A stretch of 64,000 nt of DNA. Origin: Agroathelia rolfsii. Taxonomy: Eukaryota; Basidiomycota; Agaricomycetes; Amylocorticiales; Amylocorticiaceae. Every line of letters starts with the position of its first letter. Position 1 is the stretch's first letter. The notes beneath the pieces are model-generated. The model was not told the DNA's origin, ran no database searches, and saw only the letters and a list, made by a program, of their open reading frames with translations. The stretch covers positions 4,235,875 to 4,299,874 of the forward strand of contig JABRWF010000005.1 of the NCBI GenBank assembly GCA_018343915.1, given 5' to 3'. Positions 1 to 11,773 of this stretch are shown here, piece after piece. The translations under genes and the position numbers were made by a program.

Positions 1-1315
1 CTTTGTGTGATAATGAAAAGCGATTTACGAGTTGGACATAACAGCCGTCTTACGCTTTATGGTGGCTACAACGTTCCACTTAACGTCAACCCATTTGATG
101 GTAGACTCAAAATCGTCGACTGCGGTGATATTCCTGTAACCCCCTATGACAATAAAATTGCTATTAAAGTTGGTTACTATGTCCCCTTTCGTCATTGTTT
201 CTGTTAATGAATTTCTTTCAGCAAATTGAAGACGGTCATAAGGCACTGTTGCACCGCCAGACCTATTCCCCCCTCGGCAATGACTCTGCCACTGGCAAGC
301 CTCTTGTCCCAATCTCGGCCGATGGAAAGCATCATCCTCGTGTCATTACTCTTGGTATTTATGCTGATCACCCCTTGCATGTATCAATTCTGAACGCATA
401 TACTCAGGTGGTGATCATACTATCGTGCTTCCTATCCTGCGCTCTATTCATTCGGCGTATGGACCTATCTCTGTTATTCACTTTGATTCTCACTTGGATA
501 CGTGGAAGCCCAAGATCTTCGGGGGTGCCCCGTCTGAACAAGCTATGATCAATCACGGCACCTACTTTTACTGGGCATCGCAAGAAGGACTTATTTCAAA
601 CGGATCTTCAATTGCAAGTGTCTTCTTTCCCTTTTATCAATTCCCATCCATGCACCTATTTCTATCTATCTTTCTCCTCCCTGTTTTACTTTGATCCTAG
701 TTTGTCCTTTTCATCTAGCACGGTGCGATCCGGACCACGCTCTCGGGTCTGGGTGATTATGAAAACGACGACGAAAGTGGCTTCCAAAGAATTGAGGCGA
801 GGGAGATTGATACTCTAGGTCCGATATTCTTTCTTCATTGGAAGGAAGTGTATTCAATTCGTGAACCTAGGTGTTAATGGTATCATTGACAAAATCCGGA
901 GCACTGTAGGGACTGGACCCGTCTATCTCTCCATCGATGTAAGCCGCGATTAGGATCAGAGACAAAATCCGTCTCTTCTTATGCCTGTATATATAAATTC
1001 CTCCTACTTAGATTGACTCGCTGGACCCTGCGTTTGCTCCTGCAACTGGTACACCGGAGACAGCCGGCTGGTCGACGCGCGAGCTGCGTACCATCATCCG
1101 TGGTCTCGACGGTCTGCACCTGGTCGGAGCTGACCTGGTGGAAGTTGCTCCTGCCTATGATACCAACGCAGAGCTCACCACGATCGCTGCCGCTGATGTG
1201 AGTTTTATTATCCTAGCCTATACTTGAATGGTCAATGATTGACTTGATACTGCAGATTCTGTATGAGGTAATGAGCGTCATGGCCAAGACGCCGCTAGGT
1301 AAGATTAAGGCCTGA
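1..1315 (+). CDS. Agmatinase/arginase-family ureohydrolase (5' partial)
   Basis: Metal-dependent ureohydrolase that would release urea from a guanidino substrate such as agmatine. The start lies left of the window; the first visible coding exon probably begins at 45 after an acceptor at 43-44 and reads [18 protein letters not shown]. Exons fit 45-168, 222-354, 408-613, 719-818, 871-938, 1012-1197 and 1256-1315 (stop TGA). Binuclear manganese ligands are visible: [16 protein letters not shown] (FDSHLD instead of the commoner DAHxD) and SIDIDSLDP. The intron 614-718 starts with GC, not GT. The intact spacing of all metal motifs says the enzyme is functional. Agmatinase is favoured over arginase from the [13 protein letters not shown] and [11 protein letters not shown] segments, typical of the fungal agmatinase-like group, but the substrate is inferred. 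Confidence 0.9.
614..718 (+). other. GC-AG intron in the agmatinase gene
   Basis: The reading frame requires joining codon ATT (ending 613) to CAC (from 719), giving [13 protein letters not shown]. The donor is GCAAGT and the acceptor CTAG. No GT donor nearby restores the frame. Confidence 0.8.
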
Positions 1316-1621
1316 AGAGTAGTACTGTATTTTGGTGATTGTATTATCCCAATGAATTTATACAAAATGTGAAATGGAAATGATTGTCTACATGTTTGAA
1401 GTGCGAGTGGTCGTAAGAGATGGATATCTGTGTGGGGGGTTCTATCATGATATTCCCAAATGCTCCCGGAGACACGTCGGCGGCGACTAATATAACCAGT
1501 CACACGTATATCGTCAACTCTCAGTCGTCCAACTCCCTACTTCTACTTCTGCTACTTCATCCACCAACGCCTGCTTCACTCGCAACAGCCCGTGAAGTCA
1601 GGCCACCATCTATCCGACACC

Positions 1622-4347
1622 ATGTCGGCCACGTCCGCATATTCGCTCCCTTCTAATCTTTCCCCTTCAACCATAACAAACACCGCGTCGCTGTTGCGCA
1701 TCGTTGCTCTGGGACTCATATCTGGTGCTGCTATTGCTTCTCGACTCTTTGCTGTCATCAACTTTGAGAGTATCATCCATGAATTGTACGTCATGTCGTT
1801 GCTTGTAGCATGTATGCTGTTCTGACGCCTCTCCAGCGACCCTTGGTTCAACTAGTAAGTAATATAGCTGTCTGCTTACCATGGTCTTGTTTATAAAATG
1901 AATGCGCAGTCGTGCCACGCGAGTGCTTGCCTCCAAGGGTTTCTATGTATGTGCTCTGTTCGTTGCGAATGCTGGTACCCGTTAATCATGTTACATGCAG
2001 GAATTCTGGAATTGGTTTGATCCTACAGCATGGTACCCACTTGGCCGTGTGGTAGGAGGAACCATCTACCCAGGTCTTATGGCAACGAGCGGCGTCATTT
2101 ACAACCTCCTCCATGCTCTCCACTTGCCCGTCGATATTCGTAATATTTGTGTTATGCTTGCTCCGGGTTTCAGTGCCCTCACTGCTTGGGCTACATACAT
2201 GTACGTGCAAATCTAAACTCACAACCATGGGCGTTTTCTAAACCATCCCAGGTTCACAAAGGAAATGAAGGATGCGAGCGCTGGCCTGCTTGCCGCTGCC
2301 TTTATTGGCATTGCACCTGGCTACATCTCCCGTTCCGTTGCAGGCTCGTACGATAACGAAGCCATTGCCATTTTCTTGCTCATGTTCACCTTCTTTGCCT
2401 GGATCAAGGCCATGAAGCAAGGCAGTGTATTCTTTGGTGCCATCGCTGCAGTTTTCTACTTCTACATGGTGGCTGCTTGGGGTGGCTATGTATTCATCAC
2501 CAACATGATTCCTATTCATGCTCTTGTCCTCATCCTCATGGGTCGGTTCAATAGCCGACTTTACGTCGGCTACTCGTCTTGGTACGCGATCGGCACTCTC
2601 GCCAGCATGCAGGTGCCCTTTGTCGGTTTCCAACCTGTACGCACGAGTGAACACATGGGAGCACTGGGTATGTATTTCATCGAGCGCAATATGTATCAAC
2701 TTCTTATAGTGAACAGGTGTCTTTGGGCTTCTTCAAATTGTCGCGTTTGGCCAGCTCGTTCGGAGCCATGTCTCTTCGAAGCAGTTCAACAACTTGCTCT
2801 GGGTGACACTTGTTATCTCCGGTGTCTTGGGTACCGCCATCTTCATCGTACTCACCATGAAGGGCTGGATTGCACCCTGGACTGGTCGTTTCTACTCGCT
2901 CTGGGATACTGGCTACGCTAAGAAGTATGCTTGCATTTTGGTACTGTGGGGCGATTATGCTCATCATCTTCTACAGATACATTCCCATCATCGCGTCGGT
3001 CTCGGAACATCAGCCCACAGCCTGGCCTTCATTCTTTATGGATCTCCATTTCCTCATTTTCCTCTTCCCTGCCGGTGTTGTCTACTGCTTCAAGGAGCTC
3101 CGCGACGAACACGTCTTTGTGATTATTTATGCAACCATGGCCAGCTACTTTGCAAGTGTCATGGTTCGTCTCATGCTCACACTTACTCCAGTCGTTTGTA
3201 TCTCCGCTGCGGTCGCTTTCTCCCATTTGCTTGATACCTACCTCGACCCCACCGTCCCGGAGGAACCCAGGCCTGTAGACGAGAACGCACCAGCCGCCAA
3301 CTCGGAGAATGGAAGTGCTCCCAGCAGGAGCCCTAAGAAAGAGAAGAAGCGTGGTATTTTCGCCATGGATACGCGTTTTGCCGTTATTGCTAACTCCGTC
3401 TGCCTGCTCATGTACTTCGTCTTCCACTGCACTTGGGTAACGGCCAGTGCATACTCTTCGCCTTCCGTTGTGCTTGCATCCACAAACCCCGATGGTAGCC
3501 AGCACATCATTGATGACTTCCGTGAGGCATACTACTGGTTAAGGCAAAACACGCCTGAGACGGCAGTCATCATGAGCTGGTGGGACTATGGCTATCAGAT
3601 CGCTGGTATGGCTGATAGACCCACGCTGGTTGACAACAACACTTGGAACAATAGTATGTTTGAATGTATTTGACATGTCCCAAGGGGTTTACTGACGTTA
3701 TTTCCAGCGCATATCGCTACCGTGGGCAAGGCCATGTCCAGCAATGAAGATGTCGCATATCCTATCCTGCGCAAGCATGATGTGGACTACGTTCTTGTCA
3801 TTTTCGGTGGTCTTCTCGGCTACTCAGGCGATGATATCAATAAGTTCCTCTGGATGGTCCGTATCGCCCAGGGTGTCTGGCCAGATGAAATTCAAGAGCC
3901 GAACTACTTCACTCCCAGTGGTGAATACAAAGTTGACGATCATGCATCGGCGGCGATGAAGAACAGCTTGATGTACAAAATGTCTTACTACCGGTGAGTA
4001 TGAAACTATATCCTGAATAGACCGGTGGAATTAACTGGTATGCTTGAAACAGCTTCCCCGAAATCTATGGCGGCCAGCCAGCCTACGATCGTGTGCGTGG
4101 GCAAATCATTCCTCGCACCGGGCCTACTCTGGATATCTTGGATGAGGCCTTCACATCTGAAAACTGGATTGTAAGTTTCAAAGACTTGGTCCACTAGCGC
4201 CATGATGCTTAACAAAACCTCCAGGTTCGTATCTATCAAGTACGCAAGGAGGACCTTCTCAACCGCGATCACAAGAGTGCGAATGCCTTCTTGGATGGCA
4301 AGAAGCGCAAGAGGAGCAAGCCAGTGTCGAAGCGACGTGCAGCGTAA
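1622..4347 (+). CDS. STT3: Oligosaccharyltransferase catalytic subunit STT3
   Basis: Catalytic subunit of the ER oligosaccharyltransferase, which moves the lipid-linked glycan onto Asn of nascent proteins. Ten exons fit: 1622-1785, 1837-1854, 1910-1946, 2001-2200, 2252-2667, 2717-2924, 2977-3653, 3708-3993, 4053-4170, 4225-4347. The spliced protein is about 750 residues with many membrane segments. The N-terminal acidic motif HEFDPWFNYRAT, the [14 protein letters not shown] segment, the WWDYGYQI signature and DNNTWNNTHIA are all present; the C-terminus is basic. The start ATG at 1622 (CACCATGTC) has a good context and no in-frame ATG precedes it. The gene converges on the next one, with about 125 bp between their stops. 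All family hallmarks are intact. Confidence 0.97.
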
Positions 4348-4471
4348 AAAAAACCGATTGTTGTCGGGAATATCCATGAAGATTTATATCATTGCTACAT
4401 ACTGGATTGCGATCAAAGTCCAATGTTAAATAATATTATGACAGGCCGGGAAAAGTAGGTGAATTCCCGAA

Positions 4472-5241
4472 TCAGAATAAGTCGTGCTCGATCATCCATG
4501 CATAAAAGTCAGCACATCCATCCGTAGCTTCGACAGTCGCCTTGAACGCATCCCAAGACGAGAACAAAGTCTTGATCTTGACAATATTTAAAATAGCAAG
4601 CCAATCTTCAGGCGCAAGCTATCAGTATACATTAGTGAACATGTCCGAGATTCTGGAAGCGCTTGTACTCACACTACATAGACCTTCTTTTAAGTAGCAA
4701 GGGGCGTGTGTGGCGAACGCGGTATCTTTGATGAACGTGCAAGTGACGTCAGAGACCTGATGCGTCGCCAGTGGAACAAGAGAGTCCTGAAGACACATCA
4801 TGGTGTCAACCATCCATGTATTCCCTCGGGGAGTGAATAGCGATTTGTCCTTCATAAATTTCTCGCCTGCCGTAGTCTTGTATTTCACTGCAAAAGCATG
4901 GTATTGAATATTGACATGGGAACGTACAATAGAATTGTCCATAACCAATAGGATATCCGGTTGGGCCACAGTGCCACTGGGATTCCAGGCATTCATTATA
5001 GAACGTGCATGTATCCCGAGCAGGATTGTAACATTCGGCAGGCAGGCTGATATTTATCGACAATGAGGGGTCGGTGGCTATTGGCAGCCCTGATGACGGT
5101 TCATAGAATTTGTATACTACTGCAACTAGCAAAGTGAGAGAGGCGAAGAATCTGTATGAAGTATTACGGTGTGTGTGTGTGTCAAGCTCAAGCTTATGGA
5201 AGTGATACCGACATAAATTTCAAGAATCCTTTGGCAACCAT
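4472..5241 (-). CDS. Secreted or membrane-anchored Cys-rich protein, function unknown
   Basis: Four exons read from 5241 down to 4472, with introns 5152-5212, 4888-4927 and 4619-4672. The N-terminus (MVAKGFLKFIFFASLTLLVAVVY) is a signal peptide or signal anchor. The rest is Cys-rich with CYNPARDTCTFYNECLE, HCGPTGYPIGYGQFYC, MMCLQDSLVP and APCYLKEGLC, then an amphipathic tail ending in IEHDLF. Such segments recur in a widespread, uncharacterised family of eukaryotic extracellular proteins; I recognise the pattern but cannot assign a function. The first intron has a weak donor (GTCGGT) and contains a (TG)n run. About 200 residues. Confidence 0.75.
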
Positions 5242-6015
5242 GGCAGCGAGCTCACGGTGACGTTGGGCGCACTCAATCCACTACGCCGCGAGGAAATCTC
5301 AAGTCACGTGCATAGCAAAGTCACATGATGTTTCCATGTGAAATCTCGAAATGTTCACACTTGGTTTTATTAAGACTTGAACTTGAGTTGTGCATATCCC
5401 GGATGTATGGTCTTTCCGATCATTTACGTGAACGATATTTTTATCTCCACATAACTCGAAGATTCGGTCGGACCTGTTACACGGTTTGCCCTGGCCTTGG
5501 CTTTTGTATAGGATTGGGTTGAGGAAATGGCATGTCCTAGTTTCGATGTCCACATACATCCAGTCTCTGGTTCTTCATAAAGGATTTGGAGCCTCAGTTG
5601 AGTGGATTCTGGATGATCTCGTCCTATTAAGTGCTGTCCTGCAATTCGGCATGTACTAGGTGGCCCAGTCATTCTTTGTGCTAGATATAGCCAAATGTAA
5701 GTAACTCAGGCCCGACTTTAATTGAACTTGAACTTGATTAATAACTTGATTCCCGTGCGTTCTTATCACGTTTGCTCATCACGAACATTCTTTAGCTCCA
5801 TCTCTGAGCTTCATTTAGCTTCTCATTTCATTTACATGCCAAATGCTTGTTTGACAACACAGCCTGAAAGTTTTCACGCGAAGAAATCATACTATGTCTT
5901 TTCTCAGGTATAAATGCAATTAGGTGGGGTGGGTACACATTTAACAACCACACAACTCTAGCCCAGCTTCTACAAACTCTTTCTTGATACATCACCTTCA
6001 ATTTTCACTCACCTC
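5242..6015. promoter_or_regulatory. Intergenic promoter region, TATA box before the small secreted protein
   Basis: Divergent upstream region of the genes on either side. A TATAAAT box lies at 5909-5915, about 100 bases before the ATG at 6016, followed by a CT-rich stretch typical of a fungal transcription start. No convincing gene is seen in the rest. Confidence 0.5.
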
Positions 6016-6644
6016 ATGTGCATCTTTGTCTCTCTCTTTGTCTTGGCTAGCATGGTCATAGTAGATGCCTACACCATTAACGGAGTTATAGCTCGTTCAG
6101 ATATTCCACGCCAAAGCTCCGCCGCTAGCGCTTGTCAATGCCCCACAGATAAGAATGGTGACAACGGGGTACAGTACTATATAGCTGTCTGCTCTTGCAT
6201 ATATATTAATTATTAATGGTGTACAACAGACCTACATTGGCATCACCCCAGCTTATCAATGCGCTTATCCGAGTGGCGCATGTACCTGGTCCGTTTATGT
6301 GCGTTTTATCAAATCCTGCAATAGATCAGGTTACTAATTTTCTCTTGTGCAAAGACTGGTGTATTGTATAACCCACAGCAGACCAATTGCTAGAGTTACA
6401 GCCCATGTTCTTCCATTGGCTGCCACTGTTTTTTAGACAATTACAACGAAAACGGCGTATTAATCAATAACTTTAATGTCTTCCAATGTGCTTATACTGC
6501 AGGTGATTGTACCTGGGCCATGGTCAGTTCTATAACATGTCTTTTGTTGCCTATTGCTGATACATCCCCATGTTTCGCACATAGGATGGTGAACTGATTG
6601 ATAGTCAGCAGACCAACTGCCCAGCGTATAGCGAGTGCACATAA
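6016..6644 (+). CDS. Small secreted Cys-repeat protein, tandem duplication with in-frame TAG
   Basis: Starts with a signal peptide (MCIFVSLFVLASMVIVDA). Exons 6016-6168, 6230-6292 and 6355 onward encode CQCPTDKNGDNG, then YQCAYPSGACTWS, then TGVLYNPQQTNC, followed at once by TAG (6391-6393). The frame stays open after the TAG and encodes a second copy: CHC, FQCAYTAGDCTWAM, an intron 6533-6584, then DGELIDSQQTNC and a stop at 6642-6644. The intron lies at the same place in both copies, directly after the CTW segment, so the duplication took the intron with it. Either the protein ends at 6393 with one repeat, or the gene once encoded two repeats and is now interrupted. I know no function; size and Cys pattern fit small secreted proteins of basidiomycetes. 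Confidence 0.7.
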
Positions 6645-7099
6645 AGCAAGAAAAAATCAAGCTCACAATTGTGGAATGAATCCAAGTTCCAAAGATGGCC
6701 TCAGCCTGGAATGAGTCCATCACATTTGTTTTGTTTTTGCGTGTTTCTAGTACCATTTAGCCTCAAACATATTATATTACGTTGTTGAACTTTGTACATC
6801 CGTGTGTTTCTCTGTTTGGACTATCATACCATAACTTTTTAACTCCTCGATGATACGAGGAAATTTTGGATAGTCCAATTCTCTGGAGCAAGTAAATTAC
6901 CTTGCATTCAATATGTTATACAGAAGGCGGTAAATTGTTCTAGACTTGGTGGCAAGTAGTCCAGTCTACGGTTGCTATATGATGAAACGGTTATTCCGGT
7001 TTGTAATGGTATAAATGGAAAGAAAAATCTGTTGATGTTCCAAATCACTTTCACTTCGATTATCACATAATTCTAGTACCGCCAAAACAAACATTTCCC
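6645..7099. other. Intergenic, nothing recognised
   Basis: AT-rich 3' flank shared by two converging genes. I see no gene, RNA or repeat here. Confidence 0.5.
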
Positions 7100-9900
7100 T
7101 CATTCTTGTATTTCAACATATGTAGCTTTTTTCGGAAAAAATTCAGCTTCGTAATATTGCAATGTTTGACAAGACATGGGCTCACCTGGGAATAATCCGA
7201 CGTTACGGTGAACGTCTTGGCCTTGCCACCAATCATCACTAGCGGCTTCGATGTGGATGATACGATCTCCTTCGCGGAAGGATAGCTCATTATCTTCTGC
7301 GGCGTCGTAGCTACGTTGGGCGGGGACAAATATTAAGTAGGATAGTTGATTGAAATTAATCGAAACCAGCATGTCTTACTCATATAAAGCGATAGCTACC
7401 GTCCCTTCATCACCTACTGGCGCGGCTTCGGGCTCAGGGGTAGGTTCGCGTACAGGTGCAGGTGGCGGCGCTGGAACTGCCACCGGAGGAGGCTGCATAC
7501 ACGATTAGGGATACTAGAGCAATCTAGCAGGATGATAACTTACAGGAGGGGGCGGCGGTGGCGGTGGCGGTGGCGGTGGAATACCAGCTGCGGGTTCTTC
7601 AGCTGCTGGCTCCTCTGATTCGACCACTTCGACATAGTTGGCTATCACCCAAGGTATTAGAAATCATCCGATTTATGAGAATCGGAGAAAGAGAATACCA
7701 GGGAAAAGTCCTGTCTTGGCACCACCTGATCCTACACCACTCCACCAACCCTCATCAATTTCTTCAATCTGCTCAATGATTTCTCCCTCAACAAGATGCA
7801 TTTCATTATCTTCAGTGGCCTAAAGTAGAAGATCATTTTTCAGCCGCCACATATATGCGAAGGTGTTCATGTGAAGAACTTACTTCGTAATCATACAAAA
7901 CAACGGCGCATACACCCTGACCAACAACCTTACTGGTGTCAGAAGGAACCTCATCAATATTAAGAGATGACACCTAATATATTTAGAATATAATTAATAA
8001 TGAAAAAATCTGCTGGAATCACAGTCACCGTACCTCTTCGACAGGAGGTTCTTCAATAGAAGACCCAGGGGCAATTGGTGGTGGCGGTGGTGGTGGCGGT
8101 GGTGGTGCGGCCTGTACGAAAACCAAAATGTGATTTAGTGAATCCTATGACGATCAAACATGAGGGGAGAATACTTCTTCTGGTTCAGGTGCAGCAGCAG
8201 CAGGCGGTGGCGGTGGCGGCGCCGAAAATGGCTCAGGTTCCTCTGGAGCAGGGGCTGGCGCTGGCGGCTGCACAGGTGGACGAGGAGCCGTAGGTGGGGA
8301 TGGAGGAGCCTGCACGGAATCGGTTAATCATCATGATCATCATCCTTAGAGGTCGACGCACGGGAGTTACAGTCTCTTCTGGCCAGTCTTCTTCCTTTTC
8401 CTCTTCATCTTTTGAACCTCCCAAAGCAGTACCGATAGCGGCACCTACTGCAGTACTTGCAGCGACGGTTGCAGCAGTAACTGCGCCACCTGCGGCTCCT
8501 GTGAATTTGTTGACAATACCTCCTCCGCTGCTTCCCCATGATCGAGCAGGTGTGGAGGCTGGACTCGGCTTGAAACTCGCGGCACGGCTTCTCTGTTCTT
8601 CCTCTTCGAGCTGTTTCTTTGCAAGTGCTTGCCGCTCACTCCAAGTCAATTTCTTCGTCCCGCCTGTGGAAGGAGGAGGAGGAGTATGAGATTCAGCAAG
8701 GGCCGCTTGCGCACGCGCCTCAAAAGGATTTACGAGTTTTTTCGGCGCTGGAAGAGAGACTGGGGTATATGCAGTACCCTGAAAGGACTGATTAGATAAT
8801 CAAACCGATCATGCATTTTCGGACGTACAACAGGACCAATGCGATCGTCAACGTTCTGGCTTGAAGGCGCATTTGACGAAGCTCGGGGTGTGGCCGAGGT
8901 AGCAGATGAGGAAACGATCTGAAATTATTTTCATTCAGTAGATGTACGGGAGTTGCAGACCGTGTAAAATCACCACTGGGGAAGGCCTTGGCGCAGCAGG
9001 TGGGGGTGGCGGAACTGGATTAGCCGCTTTGGGCACCGAGGATACACTATCATCATCCCAAGCACCATCGGGAGCTTTGCCAGTGTTGAAAGGTAATTTA
9101 TTTGTGGTTGTAGGTTTATTAGCAGCCATGATTGAAGCCGCCGAAGCAGGCCTAGGAGCACTGGGAGGAGGTGGTGGTGGTTGAGGCGTACTCCTCATGG
9201 CTGCGATATCGGGTCTTCCAACGGGTTTATAGGCAGTGCCAACAGGTGCAATAGGTTCGAATTTGCGCGGTGTTTCATTATGCGTAGAGTACTTGGCTCC
9301 GGATGCAGCCTCAACCCGCTTCATGATTAGCGCAGATGTGACGTCGGACTAGTGGGGTTTTTTAAAAAAAAAACATATTCAATGGTATTATCCCGTTCCA
9401 TAAGATAACGAATATTAGCATACCTCATTGCGCGCATTGACGACAACATGCGATCCCCGCAAAAAACGCGCAACTGCGCCAGAGTGAGTGTGAAAAAGAC
9501 CCTTTCTAGCCTCCGGAACTCCATCTCCACACCAGTTTATTTGTACGAATTTGGGTAAATGACTCTAAACATGATCCAATGACAATCAGCATCGTGCTCA
9601 GTACAACTGAAGATAAATAGTAAGAACATTGGGATCGATCACTCGAACGAACGCGTACTGCATCCTAAAAAGCGTCTATTAGTATGTTCCATTATTCAGT
9701 ATAGTTGATAGGATGACATACCGGCCGTCAGAGAACTCATCTTGGAGTTCTTCAAGACCACCATCTCCAGTGCCCTGAACCTTGAGATCGTTGGATCCTT
9801 TCTCATACGTGAGAATCATCCAATCAATTCCATTATTGTTAATAACATCTTGATAAGCTTTAGATATGTCTTGACTTGAGAGATTAACTTGGAGAGACAT
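7100..9900 (-). CDS. ABP1: Actin-binding protein 1 (ADF-H plus two SH3 domains)
   Basis: Cortical actin patch protein linking F-actin to endocytosis and Arp2/3 activation. Reading from 9900: an ADF/cofilin-homology domain (MSLQVNLSSQDISKAYQDV, NDLKVQGTGDGGLEELQDEF, FVQINWCGDGVPEARKGLFHTH), a Pro- and Ala-rich middle with a charged helical stretch (SERQALAKKQLEEEEQR), then SH3 domain one (LYDYEATEDNEMHLVEGEII, DEGWWSG, TGLFPANYVE), a polyproline run, and a C-terminal SH3 (YDAAEDNELSFREGDRI, DDWWQG, VGLFPATYVEIQE). The last coding exon is tiny. Introns interrupt both SH3 domains. Two SH3 domains match many filamentous and basidiomycete Abp1 proteins; budding yeast has one. The first intron is 9665-9721. 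Confidence 0.95.
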
Positions 9901-10080
9901 GACAGTCTCGGCTTGAAGCTGAGAGTGATCTTACCGAGTTCGTAACTGCTGTACATTTCCGCAGCCACCAGCCACTGGCCGATTACGTCAGAGTTATAGC
10001 TGTGCTCATGGCGCGCCGGCGTGACGAGACCTTGTCGCGTCGCGTCGCGAAAGCACAAAAGTTGCTCGACAGCTCAACTC
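9901..10080. promoter_or_regulatory. Divergent promoter ABP1 / RNase H2 C subunit
   Basis: Only 180 bases separate the two start codons. A GC-rich run of overlapping TCGCG steps (TCGCGTCGCGTCGCGA, 10035-10050) sits in it and could be a shared element; this is inference from position. Confidence 0.45.
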
Positions 10081-10896
10081 ATGCCTTCAAATCCTGTCTA
10101 TATCTCTATCGCGCCCTTCTTAGCGGAGGGTCTCGGCGAAGCTTCTCCTCACTTGATGCCCTTCCGGATTAATTATACTGGACCAGCAAACGTTGGCACC
10201 TACTTTCACGTCGAACCCGAGAATGAATCTGCCAGTCAGCCTGTATACACCGACACATCTCTTTCTCCACAAGAAACAGAGTCGGTCATATTGCCCCAAA
10301 ACGCTGAAGATAGCAATCAAGGAACAGCCCTTCTATCATCGTCTCTAGTGCCCGCTATAGCCTCTGTGGTGCCCGATGCATCTTTGACTTCAATAGGTTC
10401 GACCTTGGAGCGCTTTATTACTAGATTTCGTGGACGCATCATGCGTGGCAAACGCGTTTGCTTACCAGAAGGCTATACTGGGCTGTTTTTACAGAGCTCT
10501 ACTCCCTTGCTACCTGAAGACTCGTCTCGAAGACAACCATCCAGGAAGAAAAGTAAGATTACCTCGATCATTGGTCGCGTCACACGCACGACCAGAGCAG
10601 CCAAGGACATTGGATCTGCAATAGAGGTTGAAATGGTGCAAGAAGCAAAGTTAGTCCAATCGGAAGGGCAAATGCACGTCAAGATCCTGCAACCAATTTC
10701 CAGATTCTCATCCATTACTGTATGGAATCCGGACATACACGTTGATGAGGGCAAAGACGAATATATACGATCATTAAGGGAATGGACGCTTCTGGCATCG
10801 GAGGTAAGATGCCAACAACACTCATTATACGTCTGTTCTCAAGCTAATATCCTCACCTAATCTCAACAGTTACATACCATAGAGATGGACGCGTAG
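10081..10896 (+). CDS. Ribonuclease H2 subunit C-like protein
   Basis: Accessory subunit of RNase H2, which removes ribonucleotides from DNA and RNA-DNA hybrids. Two exons, 10081-10803 and 10870-10896; the second adds only LHTIEMDA. The diagnostic segments are RFRGRIMRGKRVCLPEGYTG and FSSITVWNPDIHVDEGK followed by YIRSLREWTLLASELH. These fit the RNASEH2C/Rnh203 pattern of FRGRxLxGxxVxLPEGY and ITVWNxD. The middle is low-complexity and basic. ATG 10081 is the first in-frame ATG after upstream stops. About 250 residues, longer than the mammalian protein because of the insert. Confidence 0.8.
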
Positions 10897-11773
10897 ACAA
10901 AAATAGGTGGTATAAACATAGTATTGTCTACAGGATGTATTGGGACTTTTGTTGGTAACTACCATCTCTTTGTATACAGGTGTTTGCTATTATACATGTA
11001 AATAGCCTAGGACAAAAGGTGGTTTGCAAACCTGGGGAACACTCCAATTTCTTGGTGACTACATTGCTTGTAATGTTTCGAATCATTGCACATTCACGCT
11101 AGCACAATAGAATTTTCTTAGTGTTTTCGGGCTGGACTAGGAGCAGAACGCTAATATGATTGCTTGTACGTACGGAGGTAAACGAGGCTATGAATAAGGA
11201 TGCAATTTATAGAGCTAAACAAGCCGGTTTTTCTGTTAATGCTGACTTCCTTCTTAAGAAAATTCATGTATATACATAAATGACGTGGATAATCCCCAAG
11301 TTCAAATGCCTACAATCTTACAATACGACAAGCCGATCAGCATTGACAGTTGATCGGCGTTTATACAAGATAAAGACGTTGGCCAAGCAGCACGTCGCTG
11401 TGTTGCGATGGTCAATCATCCCATGGTCGAGAGTCTCAAAATAAGGAGTTATGTTAGTTATGTATAGTAACATGGATATCTCTTGACCATCTGAAATCGC
11501 CAAAGTCCGAGTAAACTAAAAGCGATTAAAACAGATAAAGAACTGTGTCATATAGCATAGAGCGTCAGAAATCCCATTTAAAAATAGAAAAATTTGAAGG
11601 GATCGTGCTGATCATACGTAAGGTCTGCGTCAGCGGCTGGTTGCAAGGTAGGTGGCGTGGGGAAGTTGAGCATAGTTCTCAGAATAAAGTTTCAGCCACA
11701 TTGCCACTGCTGTGGCCAACGATCCCACTAGCCGTATCGCGCAGCGACAAGACCCCTCCGCCCTCAAGACGCC
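10897..11773. other. Intergenic, nothing recognised apart from RPL11 upstream sequence
   Basis: AT-rich DNA between two genes on the same strand. Short open frames here lack codon bias and conserved motifs. The last 150 bases should hold the RPL11 promoter. Confidence 0.5.

Noticed and set aside
2238..2699. 153-codon open frame on the minus strand
   Set aside because: Lies inside the membrane core of STT3; its sequence is a shadow of the coding strand with no domain.
8294..8689. Plus-strand frame with hydrophobic Ala/Val run
   Set aside because: Shadow of the Ala-rich middle of ABP1 on the other strand.
11318..11503. tRNA-like or small gene in the RPL11 upstream region
   Set aside because: No A or B box with correct spacing and no cloverleaf could be built by eye.
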